64,000 bases of DNA from Petunia secreta (lineage: Eukaryota; Streptophyta; Magnoliopsida; Solanales; Solanaceae). Where the stretch lies: positions 45,626,001 through 45,690,000 of the forward strand of contig JARKIP010000010.1 of NCBI GenBank assembly GCA_029990175.1, read 5' to 3'. A program made the translations under genes and the position numbers. This document shows, one piece after another, positions 45,039 to 56,838 of this stretch. The notes beneath the pieces are model-generated. The model did not search any database. It had not been told where the DNA came from and worked only from the letters and a program-made list of their open reading frames with translations. Positions within the stretch are counted from its first letter, which is position 1, and every line of letters starts with the position of its first letter.

Positions 45039-45784
45039 TGTTTAACCTAGATCCGATTTTAGGCCAATTAACAATTAAATTTGTATTTGCGGAGTCACGA
45101 TCAATAGTTTAGATTAAGAGTTTGCCCAAATTAAATACGGAATTGCACTAATTACCAGATTATGAATATATATATATATATATATATATATGCACGATTA
45201 CCAATGGAGATGCGATGGCAATAAATGATGATGTAGAAATAATACGAGATAGTTAAAGATAAATAAGATTAAAGCGTGAATAAAATAGATAGAAGGAACC
45301 GTGTCGGATCACTTGATCCCGGTGAGAATTTCTTGTTACTGATTATACTTGAAGGCTTGAGAGCAAAGTATCCAACAAATGTAAACAGAGAACGGTATTG
45401 AGCAAGAGTAAAGAGAGTATTTTATTGATATTGTAGACAGATGATAGAATGTGTGTTACAATGATTCGGAACGAGTGCTATTTATAGATCTGCTAGGCAT
45501 CCGTTGGGTTTGTAACCACTGGGTATGTATCCGTTGGATACGTAACCGCTGGGTGTGTAACTGTTGCCTTCATGACCATTCATTGAGCAATCGCGTACGA
45601 TTAGGTAACCGCTCATTCAAATCGCATTGATTTGGGAAGCGTTACGTTACTGCTCTGGGTCTGCTCGTAGTAACCGTCTAGCCAGTCGCCTGTCTGTTAG
45701 ATGCCTCTGCGGAGAAACCTCTGCCCGTGCCGCGTGGCAGACACGTGTCACCTTTTTGAGTGACGTCGGTTTTTATCCAATACG
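45039..45784 (-). mobile_element. 5' LTR of element C
   Basis: 746 bp, starts TGTTTAACC and ends CCAATACG on the plus strand, then AGTTC. Contains a 26-bp (TA)n run near 45167-45192. Confidence 0.88.
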
Positions 45785-45789
45785 AGTTC

Positions 45790-46141
45790 AAATTTATAAG
45801 TGCATGAATTGGCTCATTGTCATTGGCCATCATCCAACTAAAATGGATGGATGTTCATACTCATCATCACTTCAACAGCGGCACATGCATGAGCTTAGCA
45901 CGTGAGTGGTAGCTCTAAGCTCTAACTCTCTTAAATGCTATTTTTCTCTGTATATTGTACCACCTATAAATGCACCCCTTTTTCTGCCATAAACTTTTAA
46001 CTACCATCACTTGCTCTTCTTTCCAATATCTTAGTCCTGAAATTTAACTCCCCTAATTCTACTTTCTTTATTCTCTTTTCTATATCTTCCAGTGTATCCA
46101 AGTGCCTTTGCAGACTTCTGGTTAAAAAAGCTCATCTTTCA
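45790..46141 (+). promoter_or_regulatory. Promoter and 5' leader of the RING-H2 gene
   Basis: TATA box TATAAAT at 45965-45971, about 170 bp before the ATG; the leader is pyrimidine-rich (ttctttccaat, tctactttctttattctcttttct). Element C ends only about 180 bp upstream of the TATA box, so distal promoter sequence is retrotransposon DNA. Confidence 0.55.
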
Positions 46142-47350
46142 ATGATGAATTACAAGTTGCTTTCTTGCATTATGAGTTTACCAGTAAAGAGCAAAGAGTT
46201 TGTCTTTACTTGGGTTTTTGTTAGATTTGCGGGTTTTTCTTCTGGGCTCTTGTTGTTGGTCTTAAAGAATGCTATCTGGGCCCTTTTTATGTGCATTCTT
46301 GCTTTAGGTATGCAAAGTTTCTACTTTTGAGTTTCATGGTTTCGGAATTTAATATTTGTTGAAAGTTCAGTTTATTTTCATGTATATATTTATGCTCTGT
46401 GTCAAACGTACAACTTGATTCAGTTGAATCTAGTTAAGCAGGTTGCATCCGCATCTGAATCAATAATTCATTGATAATGGTTAATTAATTATTTTGTATT
46501 GGTAAAATCAGGAGGAGCGACAGTAGGGATAATCACAGGAGCACTCAAAGGGCAGACAACAGAAACTGGGCTTGTGAGAGGGGCTGCCGTTGGTGCTGTT
46601 ACAGGAGCTATTACAACTGTACAGTTAGTGGAACTTATAGTCAATGGAGAGCCATTTTCCAAGGTAAGTTTTGTGTACCGACAGTATATGATTGTAAAGC
46701 CAGTAATAAATTAAAAAGATCTACATTGGATATTTGCTCTTTCTTTAAGAATTAAATAGGAAAATAGCTGATGATGTCCAAATTTTACAGGTTGCACTTG
46801 TACGTAGTCTAGTAAATGGAAAGGTATTCATGGAGTGGGTGAGTCCAGCAGTACTAAAAGCTTATCAGTGGCAAGTAAGATATGATTCATTTCACTCTAT
46901 CAGAGCATTGTTGGGCTTATTTTAAGATGTCTTATTTAATCAATTATATGCACTTCTTGAATTTCAGGTTAGTACTGTGGAGACAAGTTTGAGGGATATA
47001 TCTGATATCTTTGATATTAATGCAACCAGAGGGTTATCTCAAGAGGTTATACAAAAGCTTCCAAAGTACAATTTCAGTTCCTTGACTAACTGCAGAGAAT
47101 TTCAAGAGGTCACTTGTGCAATTTGCTTGCAGGTAAGCCTATATCACTAGTCCAAAATCTGTATACCATGTAAACCAAACATATCACTGAGACAATGTAT
47201 AATCTGAGAAATTTTAATGTGGTGCAGGATTTCAAAGAAGGGGACTCTGCAAGGCTGCTACCAAGTTGTAAACATCCATTCCACACACAATGCATAGATG
47301 AATGGCTACTCCGGCATGGCAGCTGCCCGATTTGTAGAGTAGAAGTTTGA
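46142..47350 (+). CDS. RING-H2 finger protein, NEP1-interacting (NIP/ATL) type
   Basis: Five exons by GT/AG sites and frame: 46142-46307, 46512-46663, 46791-46874, 46968-47132, 47228-47350 (690 nt, 229 residues). N-terminal part is hydrophobic (FAGFSSGLLLLVLKNAIWAL, about residues 31-50), followed by the Gly/Ala-rich GGATVGIITGALKG and ETGLVRGAAVGAVTGAI segment typical of NIP1/NIP2-like proteins, so probably two or more membrane passes. The RING-H2 domain is C-terminal: CAICLQDF, then CKHPFHTQC, DEWLLRHGSCPIC, with all eight zinc ligands and the Trp used in E2 contact. The Arabidopsis relatives are membrane RING proteins; NIP1/NIP2 bind the plastid RNA polymerase NEP and tether it to thylakoids, while ATL proteins act as E3 ubiquitin ligases. 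Which role applies here is inference. An upstream in-frame ATG pair (46142, 46145) leaves the exact start slightly open. Confidence 0.88.
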
Positions 47351-48408
47351 TTGCATGCACTTATAATGGATAAAGTTGCATCAGTATCTCAATCTAAACA
47401 TGCTCCACGTTCTGAGAAAGATTTATCATCCGAATGTGGAGATAAAAGCAATCTGAGGAACAACTTAGATTAATACTAGTAAATCCTAAAGGAGAGAAAA
47501 TGCTGCAGTTGTTTCACCAAATAACTAGCTAGCATACAAATGTATATTGTTCATCCATCAAAACTTGCAGATGAATGGAACCAATGTTCTTCCAATTGAA
47601 ACCTTTCTGCATTTGGCTTTCTCTTCATTCTCCGTCTGACTCTTTTTCTCGAGAAATTCTTAACTACGTATAACTGATTCAACATTAGATCGTAATATGC
47701 TTAACAGGAAACGTTTGGCATGGTTGTGAAGAGTTCGAGTTTCCACTCTATAAATGGGCCAAAAAAAATGTCAAGCAAAAGAAGTTGGCACACTTATTGA
47801 GAAAATAAAATTATCTATGCAGTTTCTTTGAGAACTTCCAACTTTTATCTCTTACTCTTCCAAAAATTTTCAAAAGCGGGGCTGTGTTTTGAGAATCATC
47901 CAAACAATGGAGCCCGTCTATATGATTTGCTTTCCAACTCAACCCTCTTCATCACTTAAAATTAAGAAATTTTTTTATATCCTTTTCCCAGATTTTGAGA
48001 GATATCTTTGACTGTATCCATTTTCCAAATGTTGAGGGATATATAAGATTGAGTGACTGTGAGGGTAAAAAGATGGATTATATTTCTATTTGAGAAATTT
48101 TAAAATTTTGTTTCTTGATATTCACTTTATGCAAATAATTCATTCTAAGTTGAAATGTTAGAAGGTCTTCACCAAAAATTAAAATAAAATAAAATAACAA
48201 ATGTTATAAGGGAAACATTAAAGATAGTTTGCGAGGATAATAAAGTAAGCAGACAACCATGGGGTTTGAGGCTGCGGTGGGTCAACAAAGAATATTGTGT
48301 TTGAGAGTGAAGACATTGATAGACAAATGAAAGAGAGATGCTTTTGTTACTCTAAGAAAGAAAGATGCTGTTGGTTATTTTTCATTACTGATCATGTGGG
48401 AAAAGGGA
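47351..48408. other. 3' flank of the RING-H2 gene
   Basis: 3' untranslated region and AT-rich spacer; no further gene seen. Confidence 0.55.
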
Positions 48409-48424
48409 GTGAATGGAGAAGTAA
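48409..48424. repeat. SINE target duplication, left copy
   Basis: gtgaatggagaagtaa; the right copy gtcaatggaggggtaa is at 48573-48588 (13 of 16 match). Confidence 0.6.
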
Positions 48425-48572
48425 TTTTTTTTTTTTTTTTTAAATTAAACTCCATCCATTCCCCTCTCTCGGAACAAATAGTGAACCTCCCATTTTTTCT
48501 CTCACAGTAACTCAAACCCACAACCTCTTGAATGTAGGTGGAGCATGCATACCATCTGAGCAACCCTAACTT
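48425..48572 (-). mobile_element. tRNA-derived SINE with poly(A) tail
   Basis: Read on the minus strand: AAGTTAGGGTTGCTCAGATGG start, an A-box-like GCTCAGATGGTATGC, B-box-like GTGGGTTTGAGTTAC, a short unique body and a poly(A) tail (T-run at 48425-48441 on the plus strand). Length about 148 bp, flanked by a 16-bp direct repeat with three mismatches. This is the structure of a Pol III-transcribed plant SINE. Confidence 0.75.
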
Positions 48573-48588
48573 GTCAATGGAGGGGTAA

Positions 48589-49074
48589 TATCATGAACAG
48601 AGAAAGATGTGGGTGGGGGTAATCCGGAAAAATTAGAAAAGAAGAAAGACTGGTGTAAAAGAAAAGTGGGACCCACATTTACACTTGTCTAAATATAAAA
48701 ACCCTCATGTGCCAAGTCATACTTGCATCTCATGCACCAAAAAAAATTTCCGAAGGACATTCATAGAGGATGAGGGGAATTAAGCAATGCGAAGTTTCTC
48801 TCCCTTGTCACTGAAACTTCTGTGGATGCTGTATTGGTGAATAAATGGCCACCAAGCAATAAGTTATAAAGGAATACTAAATAATACACCTTTTGAAATT
48901 ACACTAATAAGCTTTGACAAAGCAGTTTTTTATTGATACAACAGACATGCGATTCTCTAAGAAGTTCCAGTGAGCAGACTATTTTCAAAAAGAAAAAATG
49001 GTTGAATTCTGGTTTACTTTTTACTGATACACCTGTCAGACAGGAGGCTTCAAGTTCAGGTATTCAGAACTGTT
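48589..49074. other. Spacer between SINE and coiled-coil gene
   Basis: No gene seen; the part next to 49074 is the 3' untranslated region of the minus-strand gene. Confidence 0.5.
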
Positions 49075-52000
49075 TCAAATCTTTTGCTTCAAGACCTGGC
49101 GCAACTGGACCTTCTGGCTCTCCGTTCTTGCCTGCAATAACTTTGCTTTTAGGCCTTTCTTCTGAGAGTTGTGTGGCCACTCAATGCACCCTTTCATCCC
49201 GCGTGTTAATTGTGAAATGCTTGAGTCAGGCGAGCTCCACTGCTGTCCAAGGTCCGAGGGGCTAAAGTCACCTTTTCTCGAACCACGGTCTGGAGAAAAA
49301 ACAGCCCCATTAGACAGTCTTCCATTTGACAGCCTCCCATTAGTTCCTTCCAGTGCTTTTATTTTAAAATTGTCTACATTGCTCGGGCGTGATTTCCAAA
49401 GCTTAGATACAGATGACACCTCTATAAGTTGCCGAGCTGGTCCAGAACATACTTCACTAATTTCTGAAACAGGTGTGCCATCGCCAGCAACTCCCTCCCA
49501 GTCCACTCCACCTCTAGATACATTGCTGTACCGGCAGTTCTTGTTGACGGATGAAATACTTCCTTCAGGAGAATAACTAGAGCCTTGCTCTTCAAGATGG
49601 GTCACCGTTTCCCACTCACTTCCATCTTCCTCTAAATTATTGGTCTGATTAACATATGCATGAGAATGTCTGTGGAAGTTGTAAGCACCACCATCAGGGC
49701 TGAGAGTGAGAAGTTTGGAGGCATTGCTGGCAGGACTATATGCAGTACATGGCTGGATCTCCCTTTCATTAGGTTCAACAAAATGAACATCCTCAAAAAC
49801 AGAGAAAATTTCATCTGGGTTTGGAGGTTCATAAGTGAGTTCTCTAATATCACGAATATTTACAGATGCAGCTGCCTGTTGGAGTTGCTCAGCTCTTTCC
49901 ATCTCCTCCACGTTCAAACTCATACCTCTAGAACTTAGAAATGATTCAAGTTCTCCAGTTAGTCGGTTCATCTGGGAGTACTTCTCTTCAATCATCACCT
50001 TGGCATCAACTAGTTTCATCTGTACTCTTTCCTCACGCCAAACCTCAGCCATCTGCAACATCTTTCTTTCGTCATCTACTTCCTCTGTGAACTTCAGAGA
50101 TTCCCTCTTCAATTCCTCAACTTCAGCCTTGTCTTCTCCAAGTTCTTTGGCCAATTCATCACACACTTCTTCTATCAATCCTCTAGCCTGTCTTTCCTTT
50201 TCATAATTTTGCAGATAGCGTTTTGCTGATAACTTGGCATCAGCCAACTCATTAACTAGTTTGGAATTAAGTATTTCCAATCTCTTTCGATTTTTCCTTT
50301 CTCGGGAGAAGTCAGCTTTCATGTCATCCATAATTGCACGGATTTTCTCATGTTCTCTGATTCGCCATGCTGCCTTTTCTTCACTAAGTTTTCTCAAAAA
50401 CTGTTCGAGTTTCTTTTTAGATGACTGCCGCTCCGTTTCAAGCTGATGAACTCTGGCACGAGTGCACTCTAGTTCTGCCTCGAGGGAAGAAATCACTGAA
50501 GCAGTATTTATTTGTTGCTCAATAACTTTCTGATGGCCATATATCTTCTTTGTTTCCACCACAGTTGTCCAGCCAACTGGATCCCACTTTGTTGCCCCCT
50601 CCATAGCAGAGTGGGAAAACTGAAGCAAGGGTTCTAGCTAAATAATATAGAGAATTGCCCCAAGTTAGAACAGGAAATAAACAAATATGAAATAGAAGAC
50701 TATCGTGTTTAAACACTAACGGGTCGTTTTGTTTGAAGACAAGTTATGTAGGGATTAGCAATGTGCGGACAAGTGATGCACGGATTAACCATCTAAGGAT
50801 TAGTTATGTGAGTGGTCATGTATGCATTACAATGTAGAGATTATTTCTTGTTGAATCATTGATATATTACAAATAATATACAATATATTATATATTGTAT
50901 GCTATTTATACAAGATTATATATTGTATAATATAATATACAATATATAATCTAAAATATTTTTTAATTTAAGCTTCAAACGATTTTTTTTTTTTAAAAAA
51001 GAAGAAGATATTATTACTAACTTGAGGATTAGTTTTTTCATTTAGAATTTTAGTACATCTATTGCTAATACCTACATTTCTATTCCATCTTCTTTCCCCG
51101 CATAAAGTAATGTACATTGATTCCCGCATGAGTTATGCAGGTATTAAGTATAAGATAAATGTAAAATTGCAACCAAACATGGTATTAAAAGTTACACAGA
51201 GTTTGATGATGAAAATTTTCAATTAAACATGGTATAAGTTATCCTGATTTCAATAAGGAGTCGTTTGGTTTGATGGACTAGTTAAACAGGGATTGAAATA
51301 CATGGATTAATAATACAGGGATTAATATTGCAGGGATTAATAATATGGGGATTAAATTTTACCGAGTGTTTGGTTCATTGGAGATAAAAGTTATCATTTA
51401 ATATATTTGATTTATTTTTAAACTAAAAAGTAATGAATTTACAATTATATCCTTTGATGATTGACTTTTATTAGCTTCTAGGGAAATGGGAAGGATATTG
51501 TTGTCCTTTTGTTACTTTATCATGTATTAGTTATACCACCTTGGTGGAGGTATAAAATAATACACCAATTGGTGTATTATTTAATGCATGCATTAGTTAT
51601 ACCTCTTTCAAAATACCAACCAAACAAGGGATTAAATTTAATACATGGATTAATATACCCAATCCCTCAAACCAAACGTCTCCTAAGTGTATTAGCTTCC
51701 TCATTTTGGACAACCAAACGACCCCTAAGATCATGAGTCTTCAATAGCTAAAATATTGAAGTATTCGAAAGAGTTTTGCCAAAATAATGACGACCAAATG
51801 TCTGACCCTTAAAACCTTGTCTTCCTGCATCTATTCCATCACATAGGAATATATACCCCATCTCCCTAGGACGACTTCTCTAATATCAGTATCTCGTTTC
51901 CTGCACCTACTACATTGTAATGTCCCAGACAACTCCACGACTTCCCCATACAAGGGGCTAAGACAGTTGAGACAATACTCAGAACAACAACAACAAAAAC

Positions 52001-53600
52001 ATATCCGAGATATCCCACAAGAGAGACAATACTCGGAACATTCTACAATACTCAGAACATTCTGTGAGATATACATCCCTCCGATGCAAGGGGAACCTCA
52101 TCTCCCTACACCTACTACATATCACAGGACCATGTTCCAGACAACTCTATGACTTCCCTATGTAAGGGCTAAGAAAGTTAAGACGAGAAAAAAGAATATT
52201 TTGAGAGAACTATGTCCCCCTAAGGCCTAATGTAAGGGTGAATCTCGTTTCCCTGCACCTGCTACATTGTATAGGACTATGTCCCTAACACCTCTAGGAC
52301 TTCCTGATATAAGGAACCATGCACAGATAATACAAGTCACATACCTTGTGAAAAAGACCACTTGTTGGATCAAAGACAGATCGAGGACTCTGCACTGGAT
52401 CATTAATGAGAGAATCGTGCACTTTACTGCGATGATGACAATGTAAAGGCACCTCAGCCCGAACAGCCTGCATGGAAATTTTAAAAAAAAAAAAAAAATC
52501 AGAACTTCAACAGCACGACATTCTTTTAGTTGCTATTTGCTTTGAAGTAATGAAGTACGGGCATAAAGAGCATAAGTCCCAAACTAATTGCGCATCAACA
52601 GAACTATCGAATGGAAGATCGACTTCACATACTAACAGAAGACATGAAAAAGTTAAAAGAAAACAGCACCACTCCATTGTTCCACCAAAGTGAGTGCAAA
52701 AGAGAAATCGCAATAGGAAAGAAACAATATACCACGAAAATGTTTAAATTTTTCTCCTTTATTCTTAATTGCTTAATTGTAATTGCTTTGACCAAATTCA
52801 TCAACATGCCAAATCAGTTTACATCTAACTAATGAAAAACGCAAGCGAATAGCTACGAATCAATTATTACATTATGACATGTTAATTGAAAACATTTATA
52901 CCAAAGGGACTAAAAGGAGAAATCTCAATCAGGAAGAAAGAATAGACTACTAAACTGATTCCTTTTTTCTGATTTACTCCTAATTATATATTTTTCCTAT
53001 AACGAAGATATCCTGAGAGCTTAAACACTAGGCTTTTATCTATGGTAGAGTTCAACCTGTGCGTGTGTCTAACCCACACATCACAAGCTGAGCTCTTGCT
53101 TTGATTAAATTCGCAATGCCAACACCATGTACATAGTAATATAAATACAAGCTAACAACTTAGATCCGCAAACGTGTTAATTGGGCAATCAATATATGAA
53201 CAACCAAATCACGAAAGACCTAAATTACCTGAAAACCTAACTGTTGACCGTTGTTGACTTCAGGAAACTGCTGCTGCTGCCTAAACAAACCAGCAGCTAA
53301 CTTCCTAGCAGAAACTACATTCCGGTTACAGTTACGATCAAGCTCCGGCGGAGACATTTGTTCCTCCGCATTGTCGTTGAACTTCCAGCGGAGAAGCGGA
53401 GTTTGAGGCCTGCTTCGTCTTCCATTACTAGGAGTTCCACCACCAATGTCTCTCCGTAACTTGACTCCGGCGCCGAAGAAGTTGTTCCTTTTCCGGCGAG
53501 GCGGTTTACGATTAATATTATTATTAGGTTTATTGTGGAAAAGATGTGCTTCAGAAAATGTAATTGCTGGGAGCTCAGCTTTGTTGGCTGTGATCTTCAT
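49075..53600 (-). CDS. Coiled-coil protein, At5g41620 / USO1-like family
   Basis: Three exons on the minus strand by splice sites and frame: 53600-53229, 52467-52345, 50637-49075 (372 + 123 + 1563 nt, predicted 685 residues). All junctions are in phase 0 and all introns are GT-AG. N-terminus: basic, with NRKPPRRKRN and GAGVKLRRD, then TPLLRWKF and VSARKLAAGLF, which are landmarks of this plant family. Exon 3 holds a coiled coil (ASVISSLEAELECTRARVH; KKKLEQFLRKLSEEKAAWR; HEKIRAIMDDMKADFSRERK; NSKLVNELADAKLSAKRYL; MAEVWREERVQMKLVDAKV) up to about residue 400, a long Ser-rich less ordered tail, and the conserved end QVLKQKI. The family (At5g41620, At1g64180, distant BRANCHLESS TRICHOME) is annotated as USO1-like intracellular transport, but its role is poorly known; a cytoskeletal or scaffolding role is an inference. 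No break seen. Confidence 0.9.
50719..51250. mobile_element. MITE relic in intron 2 of the coiled-coil gene
   Basis: Left end TAA-CGGGTCGTTTTGTTTG matches the Harbinger/Tourist-type end of the next MITE. The interior contains repeated ggattag motifs and a (TATA)n stretch. The right end near 51185 (caaccaaacatgg) is degenerate, so this is a decayed copy. Confidence 0.45.
51257..51683. mobile_element. Harbinger/Tourist-type MITE with TAA duplication
   Basis: Ends GGAGTCGTTTGGTTTGA and, inverted, GGAGACGTTTGGTTTGA (16 of 17), flanked by TAA at 51254-51256 and 51684-51686. Length 427 bp, non-coding, inside intron 2 of the gene at 49075-53600. A second end, ccaaacgacccctaa, occurs 42 bp further out (to 51725), which suggests an older insertion with similar ends. 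Confidence 0.72.
51838..52325. repeat. Degenerate repeats in intron 2
   Basis: Three diverged copies of a unit carrying 'ctccctgcacctactacat', 'aggaccatgtcc', 'acaactctaggacttcc' and 'taagg' phrases, at about 51860-51960, 52100-52175 and 52245-52320. Unit ends are unclear and the family is not recognised. Confidence 0.55.
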
Positions 53601-54443
53601 TTTCGGCCCATAGATTCACTCTGTGTGTGTGTGTGTTTCACAGAGGGGGTTAATGGTAGGTCAATGTGAGAGCTGCTGGTTGGGGTGGAGTGGGAGGGGG
53701 CTTTCGGGGGTGGGTTTCTGTGATCTATTTCAGGTTAGTGACTGAAGGAAGAGGAAGGAGTGTGGGTATAACTAGATTTTAATGGCATGGTTTAGGGGTT
53801 TTTAGTCAAGGAGCGTCTTTATGACTTAGTATTAATAAATAATGAATAATACTCCTATATACTACTTGCGTCATAGGAGTAATTGTTACTCCTATGTACT
53901 ATTATAAATCATTTTAAGCTCATCTAACACTTTGCAAACAACGGGCCTATCGATCAGCACGTTAAAAAGTGGTTACTTGCCTTAAATATCAAGATATATA
54001 ATAATACTATGTGTTGTCCTCTTAATATATCACTTAATCATAATAAAGTAATATAGTTTGATGTACAAATAAAATTATGATTAAACTATTTCACTTCTCA
54101 ATTCTCTTTTTGTTGAATCAATTTTTAGGAGTTTTTGTCAATGTCTTATCCTACGTGATATAGGGTGGGTTATTTGATCACCTTGTATAATATTGTTTAA
54201 TAATCATATTTTGAAGATGTTTAAAATGTCAGCGTCCCACATTAGATATGGTATGATATTTGGTTTCTTTATATAATTTTGAGCAATTCTCACTTCATAA
54301 ACTATTTTTAAAAGTTTGAGTTAGGTCCAAAATCTATAATCTAATCAAAACACATTACAACTCTATAATTAACAATTCTACTACCAAGCTATTTGGTCAA
54401 ACATAGAGTGATCGATGATCAAAACATTGTAACTTGTAAGTTA
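53601..54443 (-). promoter_or_regulatory. 5' leader and promoter of the coiled-coil gene, then spacer
   Basis: Contains a (CA)n microsatellite on the minus strand (53622-53636) in the leader and CT-rich sequence. No clear TATA box. The rest is AT-rich spacer. Confidence 0.4.
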
Positions 54444-54684
54444 CTCCCTTCGTTTCAATTTACGTGGCAACATTTTTTTTTCTTATTCTGTTCTAAAAAG
54501 AATGACAGCATTCTAAATTTGGTAACTATCTAACTTTAAAATTACAGTTTTGTCATCAATGAAATGATTTACAACCAGACAAACATCTATAGCTCATTTT
54601 ATACCATAAATTTCAAAATTCTTCTTTTATTTCTTAAACTCCGTGCCGAGTCAACCTATGATATATAAATTGGAACGGAGGGAG
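54444..54684. mobile_element. Stowaway-type MITE
   Basis: Ends CTCCCTTCGTTTCAATTTA and, inverted, CTCCCTCCGTTCCAATTTA, flanked by the dinucleotide TA (54442-54443 and 54685-54686). 241 bp, non-coding, AT-rich: classic Tc1/mariner-derived Stowaway features. Confidence 0.88.
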
Positions 54685-54686
54685 TA

Positions 54687-56040
54687 GTACTAGTACAATA
54701 AGAAGGTGTAGATGTGGATCTACGGCTTAATTCTTTATCCATCCTTAAATCTTACAACAGGGAATCTGTCCTCAAGCAATGCCAACATTCAGCCTAATCT
54801 ATGTCAAGTATGCATTTCTTCATTTGTTTTGTGGACGAATCCAATGTCTTGGGATACTCTGTATTTGTTTTGTCAAATTAAGGCATCGTGACTGCATGTC
54901 ATTGGACTTCAGCTTCATCCACATCATGTGTTCATACCTCATTCATACAACTTTTGTAACGATTACTGTTCTCATTATATTTGAGCCCTTATGAATTTGT
55001 ATAATGGATTCATTTTATATGACAAAAAATTCACCTGCGCCTGGTGATTTTGTCAAACCAACTAATAAAAGTACGACATTTGTTGTTTATATACATATTT
55101 ATCAAACAATTATAAATGTTTGTCTCAAAATATTTGTTATTTTAGAATATTAATATAGAATTAATTAATTTCTTCCCACTTTGCCTTTAGTATTAATTAA
55201 TCTTGAAACTAAAAACTAGAGTTAACATTTATTGAAGACAGAATAAGTAGATATTTAGATTTACCCCAATCACGATTATAGTAAAATGCTAACTCTATAG
55301 GATTTGGCCATATTATAAGAGGCAGTTATACAAAGTAAAACCTAACTAGGAGAACTAATAATCTTGAAGCAGTTGTGTATATACTTTTCGGCTCTGGGCC
55401 CGTACCTGATGAGCGGTCATAGCTGTAAAACATGCGTATATTATTAGCGCTCGATAATTTATACAGTAAATTTAGCCTTAACCAATTGAACTCCTATTCT
55501 CATGATTATAGATGATGACATATTTTTACCACACACATTAGTAGTTACGATTGTGTTGAATTCAAGTTTTTGAACAGAGAAAATCTACCTTCTTGAATGT
55601 TATCATATTTGTTTGAAAACACAATTAGGAGGTGGAGGAAATATGGACTCTTGGACACGTAAGAAGGTTTTAGCTCATTTGGTTCTTGAGTTATATTGGC
55701 CCAACACCAAAAAAAAGATAATTATACAAAAAAGCAAAAAACGCATTGTTTTAAAAAGTCGAGCTATTGTTTAGTGGTCTTAAAGAATTGAATATTTTAC
55801 ATTAAATGTAGCGGAAAGAAAAAATAATAATTTTACTAATAGAGCACTTTGTGTAATTACAAAAATACCACCACACCTTTTTGAAGCCATAATTACAAAA
55901 TATCACCGCATCTTTTTAAATCCGAAATTATAAAAAATGCCACTGCTTCCAAAAAAGCTGAAACAATGTCAATCCTATGTATTTCACGTTAATTTTATGC
56001 ATAACAAAAGGTCAATCCGTTTGTGTTTCATATCCATTTT
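54687..56040. other. AT-rich spacer, no gene seen
   Basis: No supported feature. A dispersed phrase 'aattacaaaaataccaccacacctttttga' is repeated imperfectly at about 55855 and 55892. Confidence 0.5.
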
Positions 56041-56838
56041 GTGAATAAATCTGGCATTATTTCTTCATACAATGAGCAAAACAATATGTTAATTTTGTAA
56101 AATTATTTTGATGCCAAATCGGCCTTACTTTATTGATTCACAAAAAATACGTCTAAGTGCTTATATATTTAGAAATAACGACAATTCAGATGTGTTTTAT
56201 GCATATAATTGTACTCGTTTTATGAAGAAATGAGGTCAAAACATCCTCACTTCACACACTCACAAAAAAGACCTTCAAATGCTTATATATTTAGAAATAA
56301 TGACAATTCGGTTGTGTTAATGCATATGTTGAACCAAAAATTGCATCTGTTTTGCAAACAAATAATTCAACACCGTCTTCACTTCTTTCATCCACAAAAA
56401 TACATATGAAAATACAAAAATTAACAAAACTTCAAAGGAAAACATAACTATACCAATTTGTCATATTTATTCATAGTGTTAGCCAAATATTAAGTACATT
56501 TTTGTAAACAGATGAGTCCAAAACTTTACTTCATTCATCTATAAAAGTACATATGAAAATATAAATGATGACATACCGTCTGCATTTATTTACAAGCAAG
56601 CCAAATTATTTTGTCTATTTACAAGCAAATGACGCCAAATCGTCATTACTTTGTGCATATACATAAATCCAAAGAAAATATAAAATTAAGATAAGCCGTC
56701 TGCATTTACTTACAAGTGAGCCAAAACTAGTCTATCTATTTTAGAAATAAATAATAATAAATGATCATCACTTTGCCCAAATAAAAAAATTTGAAGTGGA
56801 AATAAACAAGATCAATCTGGCATCATTTGCTTACAAGT
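56041..56838. repeat. Degenerate tandem array, roughly 110-130 bp period
   Basis: Recurring phrases in order: gcttatatatttagaaataa, tgacaattcgg, atgcatat, tttgcaaacaaat, cacttc.ttcatccac, aaaatacatatgaaaatac, ccgtctgcatttacttacaag. Several copies run up to the Athila-type LTR. Unit boundaries and exact copy number need a self-alignment. No coding. Confidence 0.55.

Larger units (their letters stand above)
36265..45784 (-). mobile_element. Tat-type Ty3/gypsy retrotransposon, element C
   Basis: Minus-orientation relative of element A: 5' LTR (45039-45784), primer site, gag-protease (42676-44935), UAG-CAA-UUA, pol (39335-42675), tRNA-like (39234-39306), antisense gene remnant (37574-38480), polypurine tract, 3' LTR (36265-36998). 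Flanked by AGTTC on both sides. It is about 2.1 kb shorter than A, mostly because the 3' two-thirds of the antisense gene is missing. Many stops and frameshifts in every gene; inactive. The LTRs differ from those of A, so it is a sister family or subfamily rather than the same one. Confidence 0.9.

Noticed and set aside
56209..56409. 66-codon frame inside the tandem array
   Set aside because: Falls in repeated AT-rich units and has no conserved feature.
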